Below, piece by piece: positions 9,451-16,842 of a DNA stretch of 18,454 bases (position 1 is its first letter; each line of letters opens with the position of its first letter). The stretch covers positions 1 through 18,454 of the forward strand of contig JADZDN010000111.1 of the NCBI GenBank assembly GCA_020851015.1, in the 5' to 3' direction. This DNA comes from Alphaproteobacteria bacterium. Its GTDB lineage: Bacteria; Pseudomonadota; Alphaproteobacteria; JAEULC01. A model generated the notes under the pieces. That model did no database searches and was not told the DNA's origin. It saw only the letters and a program-made list of their open reading frames with translations. The position numbers were made by a program, and so were the translations under genes.

Positions 9451-11541
9451 ATGGCGCGATTCCGCTACAAGGCCGTGGCGCCTACGGGCGAGGTGGTGGA
9501 GGGCGAGCTCGAGGCGCTCGCGCGCGGCGCGGCGATCGAACGCCTGCGCGAGCTGCGCCACCTGCCCGTGCGCGTCGAGGAACTGCCGGCGCGCGAGGCC
9601 CGGCCGATGCGTCTGGTGCCGGAGGAGGAGCGGATCGAGCCGGTGTTGGGCGCGCCGCCAATGGCGCCGGCGGTGCTGGAAACTGCGGAAGCCCAGCCGG
9701 CCGAAGCCCAGCCGGCCGAAGCCCAGCCGGCCGAAGTCCAGCCGGCCGAAGCCGCGCCGTCCGAACCGGAGCCGATCGAACCCACGCTAGCCGGGCCGCA
9801 GCCCGGCGACGCGCCGCCTTTCGCCGCCGTGGCGCGCGCCGACCCGCCGCTGATCGAGCGCATCACGCTGGACCAGGCGGTCGAATCGCTGCGCGCGGAG
9901 TTCGCTGCCGCGCCGACCGCCGGCATCCAGACCGAGCCACCGTTCGAGCAGACGCCGGCCAACTCCGACGACCCGCTGGTATTGGACGACGAAGTGCCGC
10001 CGGAGGCGGAGCCCCTCCCGATCGCCGAACCCGCGGCGCTGCCGGAAAGCGTGGCTGCTTCGCAATCCGAGGCCGCGGCGGAACCCGCGTCGCCTTCACT
10101 GCCGGTCATGCGCTGGGACGTCGGCGGGCCGCCGGCTTCTGCGTCGGAATTGCAGCCGGAATCCCCCGCGTCCGCGCCGTCGTCGGTGCTGCACCCCGCC
10201 GAGTCGCCGGCGCAGCCGCCGGCCGGCGCCGGCTGGCTGGAGTGGCAGGAGGCCGCGGCCGCGATCGCGGCAACCGAGACTCGCCAAGCCGCGCCGCCCC
10301 CTGTCGACACAACGATCGGAGCGACCGCCGAGATCGCGCCCGCGTCTGCTCCGGCCGATGCGGCTGCCGCCCCTTTCCAGCCGGTCGACCAGCCGGCGGC
10401 GGGCGCGCCCCTGGAGCAAGAAACCGTCCTGGTCGCGCCGGAGTCGACCGAGCCGCGCGTCGAGTCCGAGGCAGCGGCGCCGCGCGAGTCGAAACGGAGC
10501 AAGCAAGCGCTGCCGCCACGGCTGGTGCCGGTGTTCACGCGCGAGCTTCAGGTGCTGCTATCGGCCGGCCTGCCGATGGACCGCGCCCTGCGCATCCTGG
10601 TCGAATCGACCGCCGACGACCGCGTGGCGGCGGCGGCCGACGCGCTTTTGGCGCGGGTGCGCGGCGGCGCGCTGCTGTCCGAGGCGATGGACGCGACGCC
10701 CGATCGCTTCGACGAGTTCCTGCGCACCGCGGTGCGCGCGGGCGAGGCGGGCGGATCGCTGTCCGAGGTGCTGGACCAGGTGGCGTCCTACCAGGAGCGT
10801 GGCCAGCGCCTGGTGCGCTCGGTGCGCACGGCGCTGATCTATCCCTCGATCCTCGCATTCGCCGCGGCGTTTTCGGTGGTCTTGCTGCTGACCCTCGTGG
10901 TGCCGCAGTTCGAGACGCTGTTCCGCCAGTCGGCGCAGGTGCCGCCGCTGCCCACCCGGCTGGTGATCGCGGCCTCGTCGTTCCTGCGCGACTGGGGCTG
11001 GTCCGTGCCCGCCGCGGCGCTGGTCTTGTGGATCGCCGGACGCTGGCGCTACGCCGATGCGCGGCGGCGCGCGCGGCTGCATCGCCGCGTTCTGGGCTTG
11101 CCGGTGATCGGCGCGGTGATCTCGGGCGTGTCCGTCGAGCGCCTGTCGCGGTCGCTCGCGACCTTGCTGTCCAATGGGGTGGCGCTGCCCGATGCGCTGG
11201 GACTTGTCGCCAACACCGTGCCCAATTCCGCCGTGGCCGCCGCCGCCGCGGTCGCGGTCGACCGGGTCAAGCAGGGCGAGCGCCTGGCCGACGCGCTGGA
11301 GGAGGGCGGCGTGCTGCCCCCGCTGGCGGTGCAGCTCATCCGCGTCGGCGAGGAGAGCGGCCGGCTGGTGGACATGCTCGCGCGCCTGGCCGAGATCTAT
11401 GCCGGCGAGGTCGACGTGGCGGTGCGTCGGCTGACCGCGGTGATCGAGCCGGCGCTGATCCTGGTGATCGGCGCGGTGGTCGGCGGGATCGTCCTGTCGC
11501 TGCTCGCGGCCATCGCGGGCCTCAACGCGCTGGCGCTGTGA
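9451..11541 (+). CDS. gspF: T2SS inner-membrane platform protein GspF with a large Ala/Pro/Glu-rich insertion
   Basis: GspF is the polytopic platform that couples GspE to pseudopilin assembly and is usually about 400 residues; this one is 696. Residues 1-46 are the usual GspF beginning (MARFRYKAVAPTGEVVEGEL onward). The first platform domain starts only at about 360 (FTRELQVLLSAGLPMDRAL) and the second at about 560 (SVERLSRSLATLLSNGVAL). Membrane segments lie near 461-485, 515-530 and 663-690. In ordinary GspF the first platform domain begins around residue 70, so about 280 residues are extra. They are acidic and rich in Ala, Pro, Glu and Ser, with few hydrophobics, and look disordered and cytoplasmic. 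They include a 15-bp tandem repeat. The frame is continuous with no stop, so this is not a simple frameshift or pseudogene. All core regions of GspF are intact. Confidence 0.93.
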   Translation: MARFRYKAVAPTGEVVEGELEALARGAAIERLRELRHLPVRVEELPAREARPMRLVPEEERIEPVLGAPPMAPAVLETAEAQPAEAQPAEAQPAEVQPAEAAPSEPEPIEPTLAGPQPGDAPPFAAVARADPPLIERITLDQAVESLRAEFAAAPTAGIQTEPPFEQTPANSDDPLVLDDEVPPEAEPLPIAEPAALPESVAASQSEAAAEPASPSLPVMRWDVGGPPASASELQPESPASAPSSVLHPAESPAQPPAGAGWLEWQEAAAAIAATETRQAAPPPVDTTIGATAEIAPASAPADAAAAPFQPVDQPAAGAPLEQETVLVAPESTEPRVESEAAAPRESKRSKQALPPRLVPVFTRELQVLLSAGLPMDRALRILVESTADDRVAAAADALLARVRGGALLSEAMDATPDRFDEFLRTAVRAGEAGGSLSEVLDQVASYQERGQRLVRSVRTALIYPSILAFAAAFSVVLLLTLVVPQFETLFRQSAQVPPLPTRLVIAASSFLRDWGWSVPAAALVLWIAGRWRYADARRRARLHRRVLGLPVIGAVISGVSVERLSRSLATLLSNGVALPDALGLVANTVPNSAVAAAAAVAVDRVKQGERLADALEEGGVLPPLAVQLIRVGEESGRLVDMLARLAEIYAGEVDVAVRRLTAVIEPALILVIGAVVGGIVLSLLAAIAGLNALAL
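9691..9765 (+). repeat. 15-bp in-frame tandem repeat within gspF
   Basis: The unit GCCCAGCCGGCCGAA occurs exactly three times (9691-9735). A fourth copy with one substitution follows (9736-9750), then a degenerate fifth (9751-9765). It encodes a repeated AQPAE pentapeptide inside the linker of GspF. Because the unit is a multiple of three, gain or loss of copies would change linker length without breaking the frame. Confidence 0.9.
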
Positions 11542-11556
11542 ATGTATAAGGTGGGC

Positions 11557-11997
11557 ATGAACGCTTTGCTTGCAGACTGCCGGCGCCGGCGCGCCGACGG
11601 CTTTACCCTGGTCGAGCTCCTGGTCGTGCTGGTCATCCTGGCTCTGCTCTTCGGGCTGGTCGTGCCGCGCACGATCGACTATCTCGGCCGCGCGAAATCG
11701 GACGTCGCCAAGCTGCAGATCCAGAACCTCACCCAGGCGCTCGACTTGTTCCGCGTGGACGTCGGGCGCTATCCGACCCAGGAGGAGGGGCTGAAGGCGC
11801 TGGTGCAGAAGCCGGCCAACGCGGGTCGCTGGAACGGGCCCTACGTCAAGGGTACCGAGGTTCCGCCCGACCCCTGGGGAAAGGCCTATGCCTACGAGGT
11901 GCCGAGCAAACGGGGGCTCGCCTACGACCTCTACTCGCTGGGCGCGGACGGGGCGCGAGGCGGCAGTGGCGAGAACGCCGACGTCTTCAACAACTGA
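11557..11997 (+). CDS. gspG: Major pseudopilin GspG
   Basis: GspG polymerises into the periplasmic pseudopilus. The start at ATG 11557 is preferred because AAGG lies 5 bases upstream; an ATG at 11542, touching the gspF stop, has no Shine-Dalgarno. The protein is 146 residues with a 15-residue leader ending in Gly, cleaved at ADG|FTLVELL, with Glu at mature position 5. A hydrophobic helix follows. The C-terminal region carries the typical GspG segments: RYPTQEEGLKAL, DPWGKAY and the Gly/Asp-rich calcium-site loop GADGARGGSGENAD. Mature length (131) is normal. Confidence 0.95.
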   Translation: MNALLADCRRRRADGFTLVELLVVLVILALLFGLVVPRTIDYLGRAKSDVAKLQIQNLTQALDLFRVDVGRYPTQEEGLKALVQKPANAGRWNGPYVKGTEVPPDPWGKAYAYEVPSKRGLAYDLYSLGADGARGGSGENADVFNN

Positions 11998-12442
11998 CCG
12001 GACCCTCGCGGCCCAGGCCGGCTTCACGCTGGTCGAGCTGCTGGTGGTGCTGGGCCTGCTGGCGATCGTCTACGCCATGGTCGCGCCGTCGCTCGGGCGC
12101 GCGATCGGCGCGGGCGAGTTGCGCGTCGCCTCGCGCGAGCTGGTGTCCTCGCTGCGCGAGGCGCGCTCCTCGGCCATTGCCGGCGGGCGCGAGGTGCGCT
12201 TCGTCGTCGACGGCAGCGCCGGCGCCTATGGCGTGGGCCAGGTGCGGCGGCCGATCCCGCGCGGCTTCGACATCGCCGCCGAGGTACCGGAAGCGCGCCG
12301 GCTGACGCCGCGCATCGCGGCGATCGACTTCTTCCCGGACGGCGCGTCGACCGGCGGGCAGGTCGTGCTTGAAGTTCGCGGCGGCGCGCGCGTCGCCGTC
12401 GATGTCGACTGGCTGACCGGCCGGGTGTGGCCGGCGGAATGA
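11966..12442 (+). CDS. gspH: Minor pseudopilin GspH
   Basis: The start is taken as GTG 11966 because GAGG lies 5 bases upstream. The gene overlaps the end of gspG by 32 bases in another frame. The 158-residue product has a 19-residue leader ending QAG|FTLVELLVVLGLLAI, with Glu5. The body, with a REARSSAIAGGREVRF segment and a C-terminal beta-rich part, fits the GspH/FimT pseudopilins that form the pseudopilus tip. Its stop overlaps the gspI start (ATGA). The exact start is less certain than the frame. Confidence 0.88.
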   Translation: MARTPTSSTTDRTLAAQAGFTLVELLVVLGLLAIVYAMVAPSLGRAIGAGELRVASRELVSSLREARSSAIAGGREVRFVVDGSAGAYGVGQVRRPIPRGFDIAAEVPEARRLTPRIAAIDFFPDGASTGGQVVLEVRGGARVAVDVDWLTGRVWPAE

Positions 12443-12855
12443 TCGCGCGGCCGGCCCGTCGCGCGCGGGGCTTCGGGCTCCTGGAGCTGCTGGTGGCGCT
12501 CGCCCTGGTGGCCGGGGCGATCGCGGCGGGTGCCCAGATCCTGGGCGCCGCGACGCGCGGCACCGGCGACGCGGACCGCTATACCCGCGCGGTGCTGCTG
12601 GCCGAATCGCGCATGGCCGAGCTGGGCGTGATCGAGCCGCTGCAACCCGGCGAGACGATGGGCGAGGCAGGCGAGGGCTATCTGTGGCGCGTGTCGGTGC
12701 GTCCGCACGCCGACTACGTCGTGCCGCCCGCCGCCGCGGATGGCGGGTTGCCGCTGGTGCCGCTGGAGGTGACGGTGACCGTGGCCTGGGGGCTGGAAGC
12801 GCAGCCGCAGGAAGTCACGCTGACCACGCTGCGCCTGGTGCGGCAGCGGCGATGA
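12439..12855 (+). CDS. gspI: Minor pseudopilin GspI
   Basis: The ATG at 12439 overlaps the gspH stop as ATGA; a GTG at 12427 is the alternative. The 138-residue product has the leader MIARPARRARG, cleaved before FGLLELLVALALVAG, with Glu5 in place. The C-terminal part, with AESRMAELG and a VTVAW-containing strand, fits the GspI family, which nucleates the tip complex with GspJ and GspK. The stop overlaps the gspJ start. Confidence 0.9.
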   Translation: MIARPARRARGFGLLELLVALALVAGAIAAGAQILGAATRGTGDADRYTRAVLLAESRMAELGVIEPLQPGETMGEAGEGYLWRVSVRPHADYVVPPAAADGGLPLVPLEVTVTVAWGLEAQPQEVTLTTLRLVRQRR

Positions 12856-13484
12856 CCCCGCGCGCGCATCGCCGGCAGTCGGGCATGACCCTGATCGAGC
12901 TGGTTGTGGCGCTCGGCCTGCTGGCGCTGCTGGTGGCAGCCCTCGCGGGCGCGCTGGGGGTCAGCGCACGCGGCAGCGTGCTGGTCGAAACGCGTGCCGA
13001 GCAGGGCGAGGCGCTGCGCATCGCCCAGTCGACCTTGCGCCGCTACCTGGCCCAGGCCCGGCCCGTGCGCACGATCGTCAACCAGCGCGACCAGGTCGTG
13101 TTCGCCGGCGTGCCGGACGGGCTCGGCTTCATCGCGGTGATGCCGCCTTGGCCCAGCGGCGGCGGGCTCTACGTCGTGCGCATCGCGCTGGAGGAGGCCG
13201 GCGGCAGCCGGGCCCTGGTGCTGACGCGCCAGCCGACGGCGGGCGAGGGCGCCGCGCTCGATGCGGGGGCCGAACGCGCCGTGCTGGTCCAGGGCGTGGC
13301 GGGGCTGCGCTGGAGCTATTTCGGCGTCGACGAGGGCGCGCGCCAGGGCTCGTGGCGGCCCGACTGGCGCGGCCGCAACGAATTGCCGAAGCTGGTGCGG
13401 CTGGAGCTTCAGTTCGCCGACCCCGGGATGCCGGCCTGGCCGCCGCTGATCGTCGGCCTGCCGCTGGATGCGGGGCCGCGATGA
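12852..13484 (+). CDS. gspJ: Minor pseudopilin GspJ
   Basis: This ATG overlaps the gspI stop (ATGA). The 210-residue product has the leader MTPRAHRRQSG and then MTLIELVVALGLLALL. The first mature residue is Met rather than Phe, but Gly at -1 and Glu at +5 are kept. The longer body, with a basic segment RIAQSTLRRYLAQARP and several beta strands, fits GspJ, which sits in the pseudopilus tip with GspI and GspK. The following gene again overlaps at ATGA. Confidence 0.9.
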   Translation: MTPRAHRRQSGMTLIELVVALGLLALLVAALAGALGVSARGSVLVETRAEQGEALRIAQSTLRRYLAQARPVRTIVNQRDQVVFAGVPDGLGFIAVMPPWPSGGGLYVVRIALEEAGGSRALVLTRQPTAGEGAALDAGAERAVLVQGVAGLRWSYFGVDEGARQGSWRPDWRGRNELPKLVRLELQFADPGMPAWPPLIVGLPLDAGPR

Positions 13485-14398
13485 AGCAGCGGGGCAGGAA
13501 ACGCGGGCAGAGCCAGCGCGGCATGGCGCTCATCACCGTGCTGTGGATGCTGGTGATGCTGTCGGCGGTGGTGATCGGGCTCGGCGTCTCGGCCCGCACC
13601 GAGACGCGGCTCGCGCGCAACCACCTCGACGCCGCGCGCGCGCGGCACCTGGCGGAGGCCGGGATGCAGCGCGCGATCCTGGCCCTGCTCGACGCGCGCG
13701 AGGCGCCATTGCTGCGCCCGGACGGATCGCGCGGGATCGAGCTTCGCCTCGCCGGCGGGGTGGTGCTGGCGACGGTGCAGGACGAATGCGGCAAGATCGA
13801 TCTCAACACCGGCTGGGGCGAGCTGATCCGCGGCGCGGTCCAGGTGGCCGGCATGGGCGGGCGCGACGCCGACGCGGTGACGGATGCTATCCTCGACTGG
13901 CGCGATCCCGACGACCAGCGCCGCCCGCGCGGCGCCGAGCGGCGCGAATACGAGCGCGCCGGCAAGGTCGGGCCGCGCAACGGGCCGTTCGCCACCGTGG
14001 AGGAGCTGCGCGAGGTGATGGGCGTGACGCCCGAGCTCTACCGGCGGATGGAGCCGATGGTGACGGTGCACTGCTTGCAGGCCGGCCTCGATCCGCGGGT
14101 AGCGCCGCTGCCGGCGCTGCGGGCCATTCCGGGCATTCGCGACCGCGAGGTCGAGGAGGTGGGCGCGCAGCGGCGACGCTCGCTCGACCGCGGCGATCCG
14201 CTGCCCAATCCGGCGCTGTCGGGGATCGGCCGCTACAGTGCCCAATCGCCCGGCTTCGCCTATACGATCCAGGCGGCGGCGCGGCTGGAAAACGGCGCCG
14301 AATCGCGGATCGAGGCCCAGGTGTGGCTGCAGCCGGACGGCGAGCGCCCCTATGCGTTGCTCGGCCTGCGCGAGACGCTCGGTGCGTCCGGGCCTTAA
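13481..14398 (+). CDS. gspK: Minor pseudopilin GspK (tip cap)
   Basis: The product has 305 residues with leader MKQRGRKRGQSQRG and mature start MALITVLWMLVML. Mature position 5 is Thr instead of Glu, the family hallmark of GspK, which caps the tip rather than extending the fibre. The segments TRLARNHLDAARARHLAEAG and GKIDLNTGWGEL, and a helical insert with DAILDWRDPDD, are characteristic. The size matches the family, which is larger than the other pseudopilins. The start overlaps the gspJ stop. A 31-base gap containing a good Shine-Dalgarno follows. Confidence 0.93.
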   Translation: MKQRGRKRGQSQRGMALITVLWMLVMLSAVVIGLGVSARTETRLARNHLDAARARHLAEAGMQRAILALLDAREAPLLRPDGSRGIELRLAGGVVLATVQDECGKIDLNTGWGELIRGAVQVAGMGGRDADAVTDAILDWRDPDDQRRPRGAERREYERAGKVGPRNGPFATVEELREVMGVTPELYRRMEPMVTVHCLQAGLDPRVAPLPALRAIPGIRDREVEEVGAQRRRSLDRGDPLPNPALSGIGRYSAQSPGFAYTIQAAARLENGAESRIEAQVWLQPDGERPYALLGLRETLGASGP

Positions 14399-14407
14399 GT
14401 CGCGGAA

Positions 14408-14451
14408 CAGAGGAGTCTATGCTGGCGCCATGGAAAGGTCGGATGGGCTGA
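14408..14451 (+). promoter_or_regulatory. Gene-start region of gspL with an overlapping 10-codon reading frame
   Basis: The only good Shine-Dalgarno before gspL (AGAGGAG, from about 14409) is ideally spaced for an ATG at 14419. That ATG opens a frame of just ten codons (MLAPWKGRMG) ending at 14451. The gspL ATG is at 14430, in another frame and about 15 bases from the same Shine-Dalgarno. The short frame may couple or tune gspL translation, or be accidental. Confidence 0.3.
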
Positions 14452-15533
14452 AGGCGCGGATCGGGCGCTTCCTCGGCTGGTGGATGGGCGAACTGCTGGC
14501 GCTGCTGCCGCGGTCCTGGGCGCGCGCGCTGGGCCTGGGGCGCGACCGGCTGCGGGTCGTCGTGTCCGCAACCCAGGCGGCCTTCGCGATCGAAGGGGCG
14601 GGCGCCGAGCGCGAGCTGGGCGTCGTGGCGCTGGGCGGCGAGGCCGCCGGCGACCGCGCGCTGCGCACGGCCGACGACGTCCTGCGCGAGATCGACACCG
14701 CTTCCTGCGATTCCGTGGTGCTGCTGGCCGCCGACCGCGCGCTGCGGCGCGAGGTGGCGATCTCCCGCGTGCCCGAGGCCGAGCTGCGCCGCGCGGTGTC
14801 GCAGGAAGTCGAGCGCTACACGCCGTTCCGGGCCGACCAGGTCTATCTCTTCTTCGCGCTCGACCAGCAGAAGAGCGACGAGCGCACCATGGCGGTCGCC
14901 ATCGCCATCGCGCCGCGGCGGTTCGTCGATCCCGTCATCGACGCCCTGGTGGCCGCCGGCGTCGACCGCCGCGGCGTGCGCATCGGGATCATCGGGATCG
15001 GCGCGCTGCTGGACGCCGAGGGAAGCCCGGCCCCTCTCGCCGCAAGCGACGCGCTGTCCGTGCCGCGGCCGGTCCGCTGGGCGCTGGCGGCGGTGTGCGC
15101 TCTGGCGTTGACCGCGATCGCGGCACCCGTCGTGCGCCTGGCCGTCGCCCGCGCGCCCCTCGCGGAGCGCGCCGCCCAGACCCAGGCCAAGGCGGACGAG
15201 GTCCGCCGCCTGCTGGACCAGGTCGAGAAGATGTCGCAGGGCCTGGACACGATCGTCCGCGCGAAGGCCGAGGCGCCTTCAGTGGTGCGCGTGCTCGACC
15301 GCATCACGGCGCTGCTGCCGGACGACACCTATCTCGACCAGTTCAACGTCGTGGGCCGCGAGATCGAGATCGAGGGCACCACGCGCGCCAGCGCGGCGCT
15401 GGTGCGCCTGCTGGAATCGACGCCGATGTTCGAGAAGGTCAGCTACGTCGCCCCGGTGACCCGCGACCCGGTGAGCGGCGCGGAGCGCTTCCACTTCTCG
15501 ATCCAGTTCGCCGGCCGGAAGGCGGCGCCATGA
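14430..15533 (+). CDS. gspL: T2SS assembly protein GspL, with PilN-like periplasmic domain
   Basis: GspL links the GspE ATPase to the inner-membrane platform. The 367-residue product has a cytoplasmic part (about 1-210) including the conserved stretch EAELRRAVSQEVERYTPFRA (116-135). One membrane helix follows (about 214-236), then a helical coiled-coil segment (240-280) and a PilN-like alpha/beta domain (about 283-360, with LLPDDTYLDQF). Start 14430 is the first in-frame ATG after the gspK stop. The order gspK-gspL-gspM and the ATGA overlap with gspM support the assignment. Confidence 0.88.
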   Translation: MERSDGLKARIGRFLGWWMGELLALLPRSWARALGLGRDRLRVVVSATQAAFAIEGAGAERELGVVALGGEAAGDRALRTADDVLREIDTASCDSVVLLAADRALRREVAISRVPEAELRRAVSQEVERYTPFRADQVYLFFALDQQKSDERTMAVAIAIAPRRFVDPVIDALVAAGVDRRGVRIGIIGIGALLDAEGSPAPLAASDALSVPRPVRWALAAVCALALTAIAAPVVRLAVARAPLAERAAQTQAKADEVRRLLDQVEKMSQGLDTIVRAKAEAPSVVRVLDRITALLPDDTYLDQFNVVGREIEIEGTTRASAALVRLLESTPMFEKVSYVAPVTRDPVSGAERFHFSIQFAGRKAAP

Positions 15534-16129
15534 TCGGCGAACTCAGTCGCCTTGGCCGGGTCGAGATCGCCAAGGGCGGGACCGGCTCGCGCGTCGCCGC
15601 CCTGGCCTTGCTCGGCCTTGCGCTGCTCGCCCTGCTGCTGGTGCTCGTGCTGCCGCTCGGCGCGTTGCGCGCGCGGCTTGCCGAGGACATCGCCGGGTAC
15701 CAGGGCGTGCTGGCGATCGAAGGCGAGATCGCGCGCCGCCAGGTGGAGCTGCGCGACGCGGCGAAGTCGCTGGGCGATCCGGGCGCGCTCAACGACCTGC
15801 TGCTGGCCGGGAACAGCGACGCCATCGCGTTGGCCGGGCTGCACGAACGCACGCGCGAGCTGATCGCCGCCGCCCGCGCCAGCCTGATCTCGATCCAGCA
15901 GCTTCCGCCGGGCGACGAGGGCGGGCATCGCCGCATCGCGCTGCGCGTCCAGTTCGCCGCCGACCTGCCGGGATTCCAGCGCATCGCCTACGCGCTCGAA
16001 TCCGGACGGCCGGCGGTGATCGTCACCAACCTCTACGTGCGCGCCCGCTCCGCGCGGGCGGCCGGCGTCGTCAATCCGCTCGATATCCAGATGGACCTGA
16101 TCGCCTATCGCAAGGAGGGCGCGTCGTGA
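15530..16129 (+). CDS. gspM: T2SS assembly protein GspM, PilO-like
   Basis: The 199-residue product has a short cytoplasmic N-terminus, one strong membrane helix (about 23-46), a coiled-coil-prone segment (about 50-85) and a C-terminal ferredoxin-like domain (RIALRVQFAADLPGFQRIAY onward). This layout matches the GspM/PilO group that pairs with GspL/PilN under the platform. It overlaps both neighbours by 4 bases. Identity rests on architecture and position more than on motifs. Confidence 0.82.
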   Translation: MIGELSRLGRVEIAKGGTGSRVAALALLGLALLALLLVLVLPLGALRARLAEDIAGYQGVLAIEGEIARRQVELRDAAKSLGDPGALNDLLLAGNSDAIALAGLHERTRELIAAARASLISIQQLPPGDEGGHRRIALRVQFAADLPGFQRIAYALESGRPAVIVTNLYVRARSARAAGVVNPLDIQMDLIAYRKEGAS

Positions 16130-16650
16130 CGGCCGCGCGCGCCCTTCCCGTCGCGCTGTGGGCGCTGGCCGCCGTCCTGCTGGGGGCGAGCTTGTGGCCG
16201 TTCCTGGCGTCGATTCCGCTGGACGAAGGCGCGGCTGGCGCCGCCCGCCGCCCGAAGCAGCCATTCCTGGCGCCCTCGGCGGCCGACCTGGCCTTGCCGC
16301 CGCTGGAAAGTTTTTCGGAGACGCTCAATCGGCCGTTGTTCACGGCGACGCGCCGTCCGCCCTCGCCGCTCGCCGTCCTGCAGGGCCAGCAGGCAGCCGC
16401 CCCCCCGGCGCCCGAGAAGACCGGGCCCAAGGGCGAAAAGCTCGTCCTCGGCACCTATCTCCTGAGCGGCATTGTCGTTTCCGCCGATCAGAAGATCGTG
16501 CTGTTGAAGCACGCGACCTCCGGCAAGTCGCTGCGCCTGTCCGAGGGCGAAACGCTGGACGACTGGCAGCTCGCGACCGTCGCGCCCGACTACGTGATTC
16601 TCCGCCGCGGTGACCGCGAGGAACGCGTCTCAATCCGTGAGCGAAAATAG
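16126..16650 (+). CDS. Small T2SS protein with GspC-type HR domain (GspC/GspN role)
   Basis: The gene starts at a GTG overlapping the gspM stop (GTGA). The 174-residue protein has one N-terminal membrane helix (about 6-28), a Pro/Ala-rich linker containing SETLNRPLFTATRRP (64-78), and a C-terminal domain (about 104-170) built like the homology region of GspC (LGTYLLSGIVV, LRLSEGETLDDW, YVILRRGDREERVSI). There is no PDZ or coiled-coil domain after it, so it is much shorter than classical GspC. It probably does the GspC job of linking the platform to the secretin N0 domain, which fits its position just before gspD. Annotation pipelines often call such proteins GspN. Confidence 0.75.
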   Translation: MTAARALPVALWALAAVLLGASLWPFLASIPLDEGAAGAARRPKQPFLAPSAADLALPPLESFSETLNRPLFTATRRPPSPLAVLQGQQAAAPPAPEKTGPKGEKLVLGTYLLSGIVVSADQKIVLLKHATSGKSLRLSEGETLDDWQLATVAPDYVILRRGDREERVSIRERK

Positions 16651-16842
16651 CTTCACGCTATTCGCCTTCGTCCAGAATCGATGTGGTAGGCATTTTCGCA
16701 AGCCATACCAGGGCTTGCAGGACTGTGGCATTTACGAATCGGTTCGTGGCAAAGAAATATCTCGAATAACAAATAGTTGGTACGATTCGTTCATCCGCTA
16801 TATGGTCTTGGCCGCGACTCTATGTAGGGGAGGGCGCTGGCC
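16651..16842 (+). promoter_or_regulatory. AT-richer gap before gspD with candidate promoter and inverted repeats
   Basis: These 192 bases break the otherwise tight operon and are clearly less GC-rich than the flanks, especially 16725-16805. A 7-bp hairpin (16698-16704 with 16712-16718) lacks a T-tract. An 8-bp inverted repeat, ACGAATCG (16734-16741) and CGATTCGT (16783-16790), has its second arm inside the spacer of a candidate promoter. A 5-bp hairpin, ACGAA-TCGG-TTCGT, lies at 16734-16747. A frame running through the gap from 16610 shows no credible protein. The gap may allow independent control of the secretin. Confidence 0.5.
16777..16804 (+). promoter_or_regulatory. Candidate sigma-70 promoter for gspD
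   Basis: TTGGTA (16777-16782) and TATATG (16799-16804) are 16 bases apart and each match the consensus at 4 of 6 positions. The predicted start, near 16811, would leave about 30 bases of leader before the TTG at 16843, with GGGGAGG at 16827-16833. Confidence 0.3.

Noticed and set aside
9655..9770. The repeat tract considered as a CRISPR or phase-variation element
   Set aside because: Units are contiguous with no spacers, and the 15-bp unit keeps the reading frame, so copy changes would not switch the gene on or off.
13495..13540. Lack of Glu5 in the GspK pseudopilin as a possible defect
   Set aside because: Absence of Glu at mature position 5 is the normal state of GspK, so it is not unusual.
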